A DNA stretch of 16,837 bases from Pluralibacter sp. UBA7423 (GTDB taxonomy: Bacteria > Pseudomonadota > Gammaproteobacteria > Enterobacterales > Enterobacteriaceae), in NCBI GenBank assembly GCA_002470465.1, contig DKMD01000016.1, positions 1 to 16,837 of the forward strand, in the 5' to 3' direction. The notes under the pieces were generated by a model. The model saw only the letters and a program-made list of their open reading frames with translations. It was not told the DNA's origin and searched no databases. Position numbers and translations under genes: made by a program. This document shows, piece after piece, positions 7,761 to 16,837 of this stretch (position 1 is its first letter; each line of letters begins with the position of its first letter).

Positions 7761-8264
7761 ATGCTAAACCAGTTAGAAAGCCTGACAGAGCGCGTTGGCG
7801 GCAGCCATCATCTTGTCGATCAGTGGCTACAGGTGCGTAAGCAGTTGATCGTCGCCTATTACAATCTGGTTGGCATTAAGCCTGGCAAAGGATCGTATAT
7901 GCGCCTCAACGAAAAAGCCCTCGACGATTTTTGCCAGCGTCTGGTGGATTATCTCTCCGCCGGTCACTTCAGTATTTATGAACGCATTGTCGGCGAATTG
8001 GAAGGCGAAAACCCACTTTTGGCGGCAACAAAGCTCTATCCGCAGCTTGAAGGCAACACCCAACAGATCATGGATCTGTATGATTCCAGCCTGGAAACTG
8101 CCATCGACGATGATAACTGCATGGAGTTTCAACAGGCGTTATCCGCCCTTGGCGAAGCGCTGGCCGCGCGCTTTACGCTGGAAGACAGCCTGATTGCGCT
8201 GGCGCTGGACAGCAAATTTAACGGCGGCGCGAACGACGAAAATCAGATCGCGCGTCCGGCTTGA
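7761..8264 (+). CDS. rsd: Anti-sigma-70 regulator Rsd
   Basis: This 167-residue protein is recognised from the E. coli Rsd pattern: MLNQLESLTERVGG, VAYYNLVGIKPGK, YMRLNEKALDDFCQ, LVDYLSAGHFSIYERI, and NTQQIMDLYDSSLETAIDDDN. Rsd binds region 4 of sigma 70 in stationary phase and helps other sigma factors compete for RNA polymerase. In E. coli it also stimulates SpoT together with HPr. It is about nine residues longer than the E. coli protein, with a divergent C-terminal tail ending NENQIARPA-like. The ATG has a GGAG ribosome site. It is divergent from nudC and followed by a terminator just before the thiC riboswitch. Confidence 0.95.
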   Translation: MLNQLESLTERVGGSHHLVDQWLQVRKQLIVAYYNLVGIKPGKGSYMRLNEKALDDFCQRLVDYLSAGHFSIYERIVGELEGENPLLAATKLYPQLEGNTQQIMDLYDSSLETAIDDDNCMEFQQALSALGEALAARFTLEDSLIALALDSKFNGGANDENQIARPA

Positions 8265-8279
8265 GTTCTTAAGCGTTAA

Positions 8280-10396
<2,117 letters not shown>

Positions 10397-10397
<1 letters not shown>

Positions 10398-11038
10398 TGT
10401 ATCAGCCCGATTTCCCGACGGTGCCACACCGTCTCGGCCTTTACCCGGTGGTCGATAGCGTGGAGTGGATCAAACGCCTGCTTGAAGCAGGCGTGCGCAC
10501 TCTTCAGCTGCGCATTAAAGATAAGCACGATGAGGAAGTGGAGGCGGACGTTATCGCCGCCATCGCTTTGGGCCGTCGCTATCGCGCCCGGTTATTTATC
10601 AACGATTACTGGCGGCTGGCGATTAAGCATAAGGCCTACGGCGTGCATCTGGGCCAGGAGGATCTGGAAGTGACGGATCTGGACGCCATTCGCCAGGCGG
10701 GTTTACGGCTTGGCCTCTCCACGCACGACGATATGGAAATCGACGTGGCGCTGGCTGCAAGGCCGTCCTATATCGCTCTGGGTCACGTTTTTCCAACGCA
10801 GACCAAGCAGATGCCGTCAGCGCCGCAAGGGCTGATGCAGCTTACCGCGCATATTGAACGGCTGAAAGATTACCCGACGGTAGCCATTGGCGGCATCAGC
10901 CTTGCGCGCGCGCCGTCCGTTCTGGCAACGGGGGTTGGGAGCATTGCAGTGGTCAGCGCGATAACCGAAGCGCCGGACTGGCAAATCGCCACGGCTCAGC
11001 TGCTTGAGATGGCGGGAGCGGGCGATGAACGATCGTGA
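10397..11038 (+). CDS. thiE: Thiamine phosphate synthase
   Basis: This 213-residue TIM-barrel enzyme couples HMP pyrophosphate with the thiazole phosphate to make thiamine monophosphate. Family motifs are visible: [57 protein letters not shown] and VAIGGI. Length is close to the 211 residues of E. coli ThiE. Its ATG overlaps the thiC stop (TGATG), with GGGAGGA just upstream as the ribosome site. Its 3' end overlaps the start of thiF by 14 bp. Both overlaps suggest coupled translation. Confidence 0.97.
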
Positions 11039-11780
11039 CTTTATGCGCTACAGCCGCCAGATCCTGCTGGAAGATATTGCCATCGACGGCCAGCAGAAGC
11101 TGCTCGCCAGCCGGGTGCTGATCGTTGGGCTGGGCGGTTTAGGTTCGCCCGCTACGCTGTACCTCGCGGGCGCAGGAATCGGCACGCTGGTGCTGGCAGA
11201 CGATGACCACGTGCATATCAGCAATTTGCAGCGCCAGATCCTGTTCAGCGTTGACGATATTGATCGGCCGAAAGCGGAGATAACGAAGCAGCGGCTGGCT
11301 CAGCTCAATCCGGATATTCAGCTGATCGCACTAAACCAGCGCCTCGAAGGCGAGGAGCTTCATAAGCAAGTCGTGCAGGCCGATGTGGTACTCGACTGTA
11401 CCGACACGATGGCGAGTCGTCAGGCCATAAATGCCGCCTGCGTGAAACACGGCACGCCGCTGATAACCGCCAGCGCCGTCGGATTTGGCGGACAGCTGAT
11501 GACCCTTGCACCACCGTTCACGCATGGCTGCTACCGCTGCCTCTGGCCCGAAGAGCAGGAGCCTGAGCGCAACTGCCGTACCGCAGGGATCGTGGGGCCG
11601 GTCGTCGGCGTAATGGGCACGCTGCAGGCACTGGAAGCCATCAAGCTGCTGAGCGGTATGAGCGTCGCACAGGATTCACTGCGCCTGTTCGACGCCCGTT
11701 CCGGTAACTGGCGCACATTAATCAGAACACGCGTGCCCGGTTGCTCCGTCTGCGGAGGAAGCCATGCAGATCCTCGTTAA
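11025..11780 (+). CDS. thiF: Sulfur carrier protein ThiS adenylyltransferase
   Basis: ThiF is an E1-like enzyme that adenylates the C-terminal glycine of ThiS so it can receive sulfur. The ATG at 11025 ([12 protein letters not shown]) gives 251 residues, equal to E. coli ThiF. An ATG seven codons upstream is in frame but not supported by homology. The nucleotide-binding loop [10 protein letters not shown] lies near residues 34-43. Zinc cysteines are C169, C172, C240 and C243 (CYRC, CSVC), and the catalytic C184 is in ERNCRTAG. It overlaps thiE by 14 bp and thiS by 17 bp. Confidence 0.97.
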   Translation: MNDRDFMRYSRQILLEDIAIDGQQKLLASRVLIVGLGGLGSPATLYLAGAGIGTLVLADDDHVHISNLQRQILFSVDDIDRPKAEITKQRLAQLNPDIQLIALNQRLEGEELHKQVVQADVVLDCTDTMASRQAINAACVKHGTPLITASAVGFGGQLMTLAPPFTHGCYRCLWPEEQEPERNCRTAGIVGPVVGVMGTLQALEAIKLLSGMSVAQDSLRLFDARSGNWRTLIRTRVPGCSVCGGSHADPR

Positions 11781-11964
11781 TGACGACCGCGTTGATTGCG
11801 AAGCGGGAGAACCTTTGGCTGCGCTGCTTTCCCGGCTCGGCTGGGCTCAGCCCGGCGTCGCGCTGGCGCTTAATCAGCAGATAGTGCCCCAGGCTCAATG
11901 GGCAGAAACCCTTTTACAGGATGGCGATAGTCTCCTGGTTTTTCAGGCGATTGCCGGAGGCTGA
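11764..11964 (+). CDS. thiS: Sulfur carrier protein ThiS
   Basis: This 66-residue ubiquitin-fold protein ends in the required Gly-Gly (FQAIAGG). ThiF adenylates the terminus, which then becomes a thiocarboxylate and gives sulfur to ThiG for thiazole formation. It starts MQILVNDD and has a very strong ribosome site (GGAGGAA) inside the end of thiF, which it overlaps by 17 bp. Only one base separates its stop from the thiG ATG. The usual motif [14 protein letters not shown] lies in the middle. Confidence 0.97.
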   Translation: MQILVNDDRVDCEAGEPLAALLSRLGWAQPGVALALNQQIVPQAQWAETLLQDGDSLLVFQAIAGG

Positions 11965-11965
11965 C

Positions 11966-12733
11966 ATGCTACGTATTGCCGACAAAACATTTGAATCACG
12001 CCTGTTCACGGGCACGGGGAAATTTTCCTCACCGGAACTGATGGTCGACGCCATCAAGGCTTCGGGTAGCCAGCTGGTCACGCTGGCGATGAAGCGCATC
12101 GATTTACGCCAGCGCAATGATGCCCTGCTTCAGCCCCTGCTTGCGGCAGGCGTCTCACTGCTGCCCAACACGTCTGGCGCAAAAACGGCGGAAGAAGCGG
12201 CGTTTGCCGCCAGGCTTGCGCGGGAAGCGCTCGGCACGCACTGGGTCAAACTGGAAATTCACCCTGACGCACGCTGGCTGCTGCCCGATCCGATTGAAAC
12301 GCTCAAGGCCGCAGAGCTGCTGGTAAAAGAAGGGTTTGTGGTGCTGCCTTACTGCGGCGCAGATCCGGTTCTCTGCAAGAGGCTGGAAGAAGTGGGCTGT
12401 GCGGCGGTGATGCCGCTCGGTGCGCCTATCGGCTCTAATCAGGGCCTGGAAACTCGCGCCATGCTGGAGATCATCATCGCCCAGGCAACGGTACCCGTTG
12501 TCGTGGATGCCGGAATTGGCGTCCCGAGCCACGCCGCACAGGCCCTGGAAATGGGCGCCGATGCGGTGCTGGTCAATACCGCAATTGCGGTCGCAGATTC
12601 TCCCGTCAACATGGCCCGTGCCTTTTGCCTTGCCGTTGAGGCCGGGGTTCTGGCCCGCCGGGCAGGCCCTGGAGCGACAAGCAAACAGGCACAAGCCACC
12701 AGCCCGCTAACCGGTTTCCTGGAGGTGCTGTGA
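11966..12733 (+). CDS. thiG: Thiazole synthase ThiG
   Basis: ThiG is a TIM-barrel enzyme that condenses deoxyxylulose phosphate, dehydroglycine from ThiH and ThiS thiocarboxylate into the thiazole phosphate. The ATG at 11966 ([14 protein letters not shown]) gives 255 residues, close to the E. coli 256. The frame is open 15 codons further upstream, but that region is thiS. Motifs include [20 protein letters not shown], the Schiff-base lysine K95 in [30 protein letters not shown] and [15 protein letters not shown]. The start lies one base after thiS, with GGAGG upstream. Its TGA overlaps the thiH ATG by one base. Confidence 0.97.
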   Translation: MLRIADKTFESRLFTGTGKFSSPELMVDAIKASGSQLVTLAMKRIDLRQRNDALLQPLLAAGVSLLPNTSGAKTAEEAAFAARLAREALGTHWVKLEIHPDARWLLPDPIETLKAAELLVKEGFVVLPYCGADPVLCKRLEEVGCAAVMPLGAPIGSNQGLETRAMLEIIIAQATVPVVVDAGIGVPSHAAQALEMGADAVLVNTAIAVADSPVNMARAFCLAVEAGVLARRAGPGATSKQAQATSPLTGFLEVL

Positions 12734-13860
12734 TGGCTGTTTTCACGGAACGCTGGCAGCAACTGAACTGGGACGATATACGCCTGCGGATCCACAGCAA
12801 AACCGCAGCCGATGTGGAGCGGGCGCTGGCGGCGCCATCGCTTAGCCGCGATGATTTCATGGCATTAATTTCGCCCGCCGCAGATGCCTTTCTGGAGCCG
12901 CTGGCGCAGCGGGCACAGCAGCTGACCCGCCAGCGCTTCGGACATACGGTCAGCTTCTACGTCCCGCTGTACCTCTCTAACCTTTGTGCGAACGACTGCA
13001 CCTATTGCGGTTTCTCCATGAGCAACCGCATTCGGCGGAAAACGCTGGATGCCCAGGAAATCCAGCGGGAGTGTGAAGCTATTCGGGCGCTCGGGTTTGA
13101 GCATCTGCTGCTGGTCACCGGTGAGCATCAGAGCAAAGTGGGCACGGACTACTTTCGTCGTCATCTGCCCGCTATTCGTCGCCAGTTTTCCTCATTGCAG
13201 ATGGAAGTTCAGCCTCTCTCGCAGGCCGAATATGCAGAACTGAAATCGCTCGGCCTTGACGGCGTGATGGTTTACCAGGAGACGTACCATCAGGCGATGT
13301 ACGCCCGGCACCATCTGAAAGGTAATAAGCAGGATTTCATCTGGCGACTGGAGACGCCGGACAGGCTGGGAAAAGCGGGTATCGATAAAATCGGCCTGGG
13401 TGCGCTCAGCGGGCTTTCCGACAGCTGGCGGGTGGACAGCTATATGGTTGCGGAACATTTACTGTGGCTGCAAAAGCATTACTGGCAAAGCCGGTTTTCC
13501 ATTTCATTCCCACGCCTGCGCCCATGTGCAGGCGGCGTGGAGCCTGCTTCGATCATGGATGAGCGCCAGCTCGTGCAAACGATTTGTGCCTTCAGGTTAC
13601 TGTCGCCAGAGAGTGAGCTGTCGCTGTCGACGCGGGAGTCTCCGCAGTTTCGTGATCGGGTGATTCCCATTGCGATTAACAACGTCAGCGCGTTCTCAAA
13701 AACGCAGCCCGGCGGCTATGCGGACGAGCGCCCGGAGCTGGAGCAGTTTGTGCCGCACGATGCTCGTCGTCCTCAGGAGGTTGCACAGGCTCTCATCGCC
13801 AGCGGATTGCAGCCGGTATGGAAAGACTGGGACAGCTGGCTGGGGCGCTCCTCGCAATAA
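12733..13860 (+). CDS. thiH: 2-iminoacetate synthase (tyrosine lyase) ThiH
   Basis: ThiH is a radical-SAM enzyme that splits tyrosine into dehydroglycine and p-cresol, supplying the C-N unit of the thiazole to ThiG. I choose the ATG at 12733 ([11 protein letters not shown], 375 residues), with ribosome site GGAGG about 8 bases upstream, rather than the GTG one codon earlier. The CX3CX2C cluster motif is C85, C89 and C92 (CANDCTYCGFSMSNR). Other family stretches are LLLVTGEHQ, YQETYH, GIDKIGLGAL and SFPRLRPC. It is the last gene of the thi operon. No strong terminator lies directly behind it. Confidence 0.97.
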   Translation: MAVFTERWQQLNWDDIRLRIHSKTAADVERALAAPSLSRDDFMALISPAADAFLEPLAQRAQQLTRQRFGHTVSFYVPLYLSNLCANDCTYCGFSMSNRIRRKTLDAQEIQRECEAIRALGFEHLLLVTGEHQSKVGTDYFRRHLPAIRRQFSSLQMEVQPLSQAEYAELKSLGLDGVMVYQETYHQAMYARHHLKGNKQDFIWRLETPDRLGKAGIDKIGLGALSGLSDSWRVDSYMVAEHLLWLQKHYWQSRFSISFPRLRPCAGGVEPASIMDERQLVQTICAFRLLSPESELSLSTRESPQFRDRVIPIAINNVSAFSKTQPGGYADERPELEQFVPHDARRPQEVAQALIASGLQPVWKDWDSWLGRSSQ

Positions 13861-14031
13861 TCTGTAAGCGTTACATTCCGGAAAAGGAAGGGCTGAAAGG
13901 TGCTCGCAAAGCCGGGCACTGCTCATTGTTGGGGATCGTGATTTTCCCTACGCTACTCTGGTCAGCACGGAGCGCTGACCAGGGCGGCTGTTTCTTCCTC
14001 TCCCGCCCTGCCTTCTGCCCTTGCAGAAGTA

Positions 14032-14139
14032 ATGATATTCGCAACAGGACTGCATTGTGGTGGCATGGGGCTTTGCGCTGGCAGCGATTCTGATTGCGCT
14101 GTTCAGGCTTTGTCTGCGCCACGCTTCCCTCTCTTTTAG
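14032..14139 (+). CDS. Possible 35-residue peptide within the SroH-like RNA
   Basis: An ATG at 14032 opens 35 codons (MIFATGLHCGGMG...PRFPLF) and ends with TAG at 14137-14139, just as the terminator stem begins at 14138. The only purines upstream (GCAGAAG) form one arm of a hairpin and sit too close to the ATG for a good ribosome site. An open frame of this length is expected by chance fairly often. I do not recognise the peptide. I list it only because of its fit between the last hairpin and the terminator. Confidence 0.12.
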   Translation: MIFATGLHCGGMGLCAGSDSDCAVQALSAPRFPLF

Positions 14140-14160
14140 CCCGGCAGCGTGGGCTTTTTT
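14138..14160 (+). terminator. Intrinsic terminator downstream of thiH / SroH-like RNA
   Basis: AGCCC (14138-14142) pairs with GGGCT (14151-14155), followed directly by TTTTT (14156-14160). A longer-range CCACGC/GCGTGG pairing (14119-14124 with 14147-14152) competes with this stem. The T-run is on the plus strand only, which gives the RNA in this gap its direction. Confidence 0.75.
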
Positions 14161-14209
14161 GACCTGCCCAGTCAAACTGTAACCGGTTTCATTTTTTTGG
14201 GGCTATCTT

Positions 14210-14272
14210 TGTGATGCCTTACACACAATCGCGGTAAAGCGGTTGTTGAATCCGACGTCACGCGATAAAGAT
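14210..14272 (+). promoter_or_regulatory. Candidate CRP site and promoter for the PTS genes
   Basis: TGTGA-TGCCTT-ACACA (14210-14225) matches the CRP half-sites TGTGA-N6-TCACA at 9 of 10 positions. Downstream, TTGTTG (14243-14248) can serve as a -35 box. The AT-rich GATAAAGAT (14264-14272) can serve as a weak -10. With a start near 14276-14279 the CRP site would centre about 59-62 bp upstream, the usual class I position. This predicts catabolite control of the PTS pair. The promoter boxes are poor, as expected for an activated promoter. Confidence 0.45.
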
Positions 14273-14300
14273 TAGGCATCAAGGACCATGAGGGCGAGTT

Positions 14301-14606
14301 ATGAAGAACATTGTTTTATGCTGTGCAGCAGGCATGTCCACCAGCATGCTGGTTCAACGTATGAAAGACGCCGCACAAAAGAAAGGCGTTGAAGTCTCTA
14401 TCAAAGCTGTTCCTGTTGCAGAATTCAAAGACAACCTCGATGCCGCAGATATCGTTCTGCTGGGGCCACAGGTGAAATATGAGCTGGGTAAACTCCAGGC
14501 GCAGGCCGAACCGCTGGGCAAGAAAGTCGCGGTTATCGATATGATGGATTACGGCATGATGAAAGGTGATGTCGTTCTTGAGAAAGCCCTCAAGCTGATG
14601 GAGTGA
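14301..14606 (+). CDS. PTS system IIB component, lactose/cellobiose family
   Basis: This 101-residue cytoplasmic protein has the IIB fold of the lactose/chitobiose family. The N-terminal motif LCCAAGMSTSMLVQRM aligns with the phosphocysteine loop of E. coli ChbB (FCSAGMSTS), which makes C8 the likely phosphorylated residue. VLLGPQVKYEL and VIDMMDYGMM follow, as in the family. IIB takes phosphate from IIA and passes it to a sugar entering through IIC. The ATG has an AGGGCGAG ribosome site. A candidate CRP site lies upstream, and the IIA gene follows by 3 bp. No IIC is adjacent, so the substrate cannot be named. Confidence 0.93.
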   Translation: MKNIVLCCAAGMSTSMLVQRMKDAAQKKGVEVSIKAVPVAEFKDNLDAADIVLLGPQVKYELGKLQAQAEPLGKKVAVIDMMDYGMMKGDVVLEKALKLME

Positions 14607-14609
14607 GAC

Positions 14610-14927
14610 GTGGAAGATTTAGAATCAATTATCATGGAGCTGCTGGTTAACGCTGGCGCCGCACGCAGTTCTGCTTTAACAGCCCTGCAGCTTGCGCGTA
14701 AAGGTGACTTTGCAGGCGCAGAACAGGCCATGGCAGAGTCGCGCGAATTTGTGAAACATGCGCACACTATTCAGACCCAGCTAATCGGTCTTGATGAAGG
14801 CACAGGCAAACTGCCGGTCAACCTGATCACCGTTCACTCCCAGGATCACCTGATGAACGCAATGGTCATTCAGGATCTGGCGGGCGATATGATTGAACTC
14901 TATCGTCGTCTGCCATTAGTGAACTAA
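14610..14927 (+). CDS. PTS system IIA component, lactose/cellobiose family
   Basis: This 105-residue protein is a helical IIA of the lactose/chitobiose family (ChbA-like). It accepts phosphate from HPr and hands it to IIB. The active-site segment is TVHSQDHLM: H76 is the expected phospho-histidine, and D79 matches the metal-binding Asp of the trimeric family. The GTG start is chosen because it aligns with the first helix of ChbA and is preceded by GGAG at the end of the IIB gene, 3 bp away. An internal ATG at 14634 would lose that helix part. Translation is probably coupled to IIB. A strong terminator follows, so the transcript ends without a permease gene. Confidence 0.93.
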   Translation: MEDLESIIMELLVNAGAARSSALTALQLARKGDFAGAEQAMAESREFVKHAHTIQTQLIGLDEGTGKLPVNLITVHSQDHLMNAMVIQDLAGDMIELYRRLPLVN

Positions 14928-14952
14928 AAATAACGCTATCTCAGTCATACTG

Positions 14953-14979
14953 AATGCCCGCTAAACGCGGGCATTTTTG
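14953..14979 (+). terminator. Terminator of the PTS pair
   Basis: AATGCCCGC (14953-14961) and GCGGGCATT (14967-14975) form a perfect 9-bp stem with a TAAAC loop, and the T-run continues past the stem, 25 bases after the IIA stop codon. A further T-run at 14980-14987 follows. Confidence 0.93.
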
Positions 14980-15001
14980 TTTTTTTGACCAAACAGCAGA
15001 T

Positions 15002-15029
15002 ATAAAAAAACCCGCCGAAGCGGGTTTTT
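15002..15029 (-). terminator. rpoC (rpoBC operon) terminator, probably bidirectional
   Basis: On the minus strand ACCCGC-TTCG-GCGGGT forms a stem closed by a stable TTCG tetraloop, followed by a run of seven T (plus-strand As at 15004-15010). The flanking A and T tracts are symmetric (15020-15029 ends in TTTTT), so it can also stop plus-strand transcripts that pass the PTS terminator. It lies about 77 bases after the rpoC stop. Confidence 0.92.
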
Positions 15030-15071
15030 ACTGTCGAGTGGCACTTTGCTTACCCGACCTACGGTCTGCTC

Positions 15072-15098
15072 AGGCCCGGCAAGGTAGCCGCCGGGCAC
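15072..15098 (-). repeat. REP-like element between rpoC and its terminator
   Basis: GCCCGGC (15074-15080) pairs with GCCGGGC (15090-15096). On the minus strand it reads TGCCCGGCGGC...TTGCCGGGCCTG, the same ends as the element after purD at 3264-3296, with a shorter loop. It lies in the 3' untranslated part of the rpoC transcript, where it may slow exonuclease decay (inference). Confidence 0.65.
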
Positions 15099-15105
15099 TC
15101 AACGA

Positions 15106-16837
15106 TTACTCGTTGTCGGAACCGCCCAGGCCTGCGTTCAGCAGCTCTGCCAGGCTTGCAGAAGCATCTTCTGCAGTTACCTGTGGAGCAGCTGGCGCTT
15201 CACCCGCCGCGCGGCGACGGATACGATCCTGGTGGTACGCATAACCGGTACCGGCCGGGATCAGACGACCTACGATGACGTTCTCTTTCAGACCGCGCAG
15301 TTCGTCGCGTTTGCCCGCAACGGCTGCTTCGGTCAGAACGCGAGTGGTCTCCTGGAACGATGCCGCAGAGATGAACGACTCGGTTGCCAGAGACGCTTTG
15401 GTGATACCCAGCAGATCGCGTGCGAAGGTTGCACTGATTTTGCCTTCCGCTTCCAGCTCGCGGTTTGCGATCTTGACGCGGGAGTATTCCACCTGCTCGC
15501 CTTCGAGGAAGTCGGAGCTGCCTGCATTCTCGATGGTTGCTTTACGCAGCATCTGACGCACGATAACTTCGATGTGCTTATCGTTAATCTTAACGCCCTG
15601 CAGACGGTAAACGTCCTGCACTTCGTTAGTGATGTAACGAGTCACCGCGTGGACACCACGCAGACGCAGAATGTCGTGTGGCGCTTCCGGGCCATCGGAC
15701 ACTACGTCACCGCGTTCTACGCGCTCACCTTCGAACACGTTGAGCTGACGCCATTTTGGAATCATCTCTTCGTACGGATCGCTACCGTCAACCGGCGTGA
15801 TCACCAGACGGCGTTTACCTTTGGTCTCTTTACCGAAGGAAATGATACCGCTGATTTCCGCCAGGATTGCTGGCTCTTTCGGACGACGTGCTTCGAACAG
15901 ATCCGCAACGCGTGGCAGACCACCGGTAATATCCTTGGTACCGCCGGATTCCTGAGGAATACGCGCCAGGGTGTCACCGGAGCTGATCTGTACGCCATCA
16001 TCCAGCTGAACGATCGCTTTACCAGGCAGGAAGTACTGAGCTGGCATATCGGTGCCAGGGATCAGAACGTCGTCGCCTTTGGCATCAACGATTTTCAGTG
16101 CCGGACGCAGGTCTTTACCACCGGTAGTACGTTCTGCAGAATCCAGAACCACCAGGGAAGACAGACCGGTCAGTTCGTCGGTCTGACGAGTAATCGTCTG
16201 GCCGTCGATCATGTCGGTGAAGCGAATGAAACCAGACACTTCGGTGATAACCGGCATGGTGTGCGGATCCCAGTTTGCGACGGTTTCACCGCCAGCAACC
16301 TGCTCACCGTCGCCTTTCGCCATGACAGCACCGTAAGGCACTTTATAGCTTTCTTTGGTACGACCGAATTCGTCGATCAGCTTCAGCTCGGTGTTACGAG
16401 AGGTCACAACCAGCTTGCCAGCGGAGTTAACAACAGACTTCGCGTTGCTGAGCTTGATGCTACCTTTGTTTTTCACCTGGATGCTGGATTCAGCAGCCGC
16501 ACGAGATGCCGCACCACCGATGTGGAACGTACGCATCGTCAGCTGTGTACCTGGTTCACCGATGGACTGTGCCGCGATAACGCCGATGGCTTCACCTTTG
16601 TTGATGATGTGGCCACGCGCCAGGTCACGACCGTAGCAGTGCGCACATACACCAAAGTCGGTGTCACAGGATACAACGGAGCGGACTTTCACGGAGTCAA
16701 CGGAGTTGGCTTCGAGCAGGTCACACCAGTGTTCGTGCAGCAGGGTGTTACGTGGAACAAGAATGTCCGCCGTACCCGGCTTCAGAATGTCTTCCGCAGT
16801 CACACGACCCAGAACGCGATCGCGCAGTGGCTCTTTA
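15106..16837 (-). CDS. rpoC: RNA polymerase subunit beta' (C-terminal part, partial)
   Basis: The window holds the last 576 codons, which correspond to residues 832-1407 by E. coli numbering. The gene runs off the right edge. Three cysteines of the second zinc site fall at the E. coli positions C888, C895 and C898 ([12 protein letters not shown]). The trigger-loop start is intact ([13 protein letters not shown], near 929-941), followed by the long insertion region and the C-terminal [14 protein letters not shown]. Beta' forms the catalytic core and clamp of RNA polymerase. The gene converges on the PTS pair, and its terminator lies at 15002-15029. I see no disruption. An apparent start at 16803 is only an internal GTG. 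Confidence 0.98.
   Translation of the reverse strand, partial: KEPLRDRVLGRVTAEDILKPGTADILVPRNTLLHEHWCDLLEANSVDSVKVRSVVSCDTDFGVCAHCYGRDLARGHIINKGEAIGVIAAQSIGEPGTQLTMRTFHIGGAASRAAAESSIQVKNKGSIKLSNAKSVVNSAGKLVVTSRNTELKLIDEFGRTKESYKVPYGAVMAKGDGEQVAGGETVANWDPHTMPVITEVSGFIRFTDMIDGQTITRQTDELTGLSSLVVLDSAERTTGGKDLRPALKIVDAKGDDVLIPGTDMPAQYFLPGKAIVQLDDGVQISSGDTLARIPQESGGTKDITGGLPRVADLFEARRPKEPAILAEISGIISFGKETKGKRRLVITPVDGSDPYEEMIPKWRQLNVFEGERVERGDVVSDGPEAPHDILRLRGVHAVTRYITNEVQDVYRLQGVKINDKHIEVIVRQMLRKATIENAGSSDFLEGEQVEYSRVKIANRELEAEGKISATFARDLLGITKASLATESFISAASFQETTRVLTEAAVAGKRDELRGLKENVIVGRLIPAGTGYAYHQDRIRRRAAGEAPAAPQVTAEDASASLAELLNAGLGGSDNE

Larger units (their letters stand above)
13900..14160 (+). 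ncRNA. sroH: Structured intergenic RNA region, SroH-like
   Basis: The 440-bp gap after thiH holds a run of hairpins on the plus strand: GTGCTCG/CGGGCAC (13900-13919), a perfect 9-bp stem CTGGTCAGC/GCTGACCAG (13958-13966 with 13974-13982), CAGGGCGG/CCGCCCTG (13980-13987 with 14003-14010), and a 7-bp stem with tetraloop, CTTCTGC-CCTT-GCAGAAG (14012-14029). The run ends in an intrinsic terminator at 14138-14160. E. coli encodes the roughly 160-nt RNA SroH downstream of thiH, so I assign this by position and structure, not by remembered sequence. The 5' end is unknown. A weak promoter (TTGTTG at 13926, 17 bp, TACGCT at 13949) would start it near 13961. It could also be a processed 3' end of the thi mRNA. 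Confidence 0.5.

Noticed and set aside
13871..14122. 83-codon minus-strand frame in the thiH-PTS gap
   Set aside because: It is low-complexity and basic, with no ribosome site of note, and runs antisense to the hairpin region.
14057..14182. 41-codon GTG frame with a hydrophobic N-terminus resembling a small membrane toxin
   Set aside because: It runs through the intrinsic terminator at 14138-14160, so the full frame would rarely be transcribed, and no antisense RNA partner or known toxin likeness is evident.
14954..15244. 96-codon plus-strand frame after the PTS IIA gene
   Set aside because: It begins inside a terminator, crosses a second terminator and a REP element, and ends antisense to rpoC.

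Overview
The window is chromosomal housekeeping DNA from a gamma-proteobacterium of the Enterobacteriaceae. Nearly every protein can be recognised from its Escherichia coli or Salmonella counterpart at close to full length. Gene order follows the classical rrnE-purHD-hupA-hemE-rsd-thiCEFSGH-rpoC segment, inverted relative to E. coli numbering. The species cannot be fixed from the sequence alone. Two traits differ from E. coli K-12: there is no zraPSR block between purD and yjaH, and an extra pair of PTS genes sits between thiH and rpoC. Both fit a genus near Enterobacter, Klebsiella or Kosakonia (inference). No phage, insertion sequence, CRISPR array or defence island was seen.

Left edge (1-359): the P1 promoter and start of the leader of an rRNA operon that runs leftward out of the window lie back to back with the PurR-controlled purH promoter. 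A tandem DnaA-box pair lies between them, and purH has a strongly structured 5' leader. purH and purD (360-3256) carry out the last two steps to IMP and the GAR synthetase step of purine synthesis.

Middle, minus strand (3309-7664): nudC, hemE, nfi, yjaG, hupA and yjaH are read right to left. They cover NAD-cap removal, haem synthesis, inosine repair, a DUF416 protein, the HU alpha nucleoid protein and a DUF1481 lipoprotein. A terminator-like hairpin for hupA lies inside the first codons of yjaH.

Right half, plus strand (7761-13860): rsd, the anti-sigma-70 factor, is followed by a terminator, a TPP riboswitch and the tightly overlapped thiamine operon thiC-thiE-thiF-thiS-thiG-thiH. ThiC makes the pyrimidine. 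ThiF, ThiS, ThiG and ThiH make the thiazole. ThiE joins the two.

The 440-bp gap 13861-14300 holds a chain of hairpins ending in an intrinsic terminator, at the place where E. coli encodes the little-studied SroH RNA. A candidate CRP-dependent promoter follows. Then come orphan lactose/cellobiose-family PTS IIB and IIA genes with no IIC permease beside them, two back-to-back terminators, a REP-like element, and the 3' part of rpoC on the minus strand. The least explained parts are the SroH-like locus and the orphan PTS pair.
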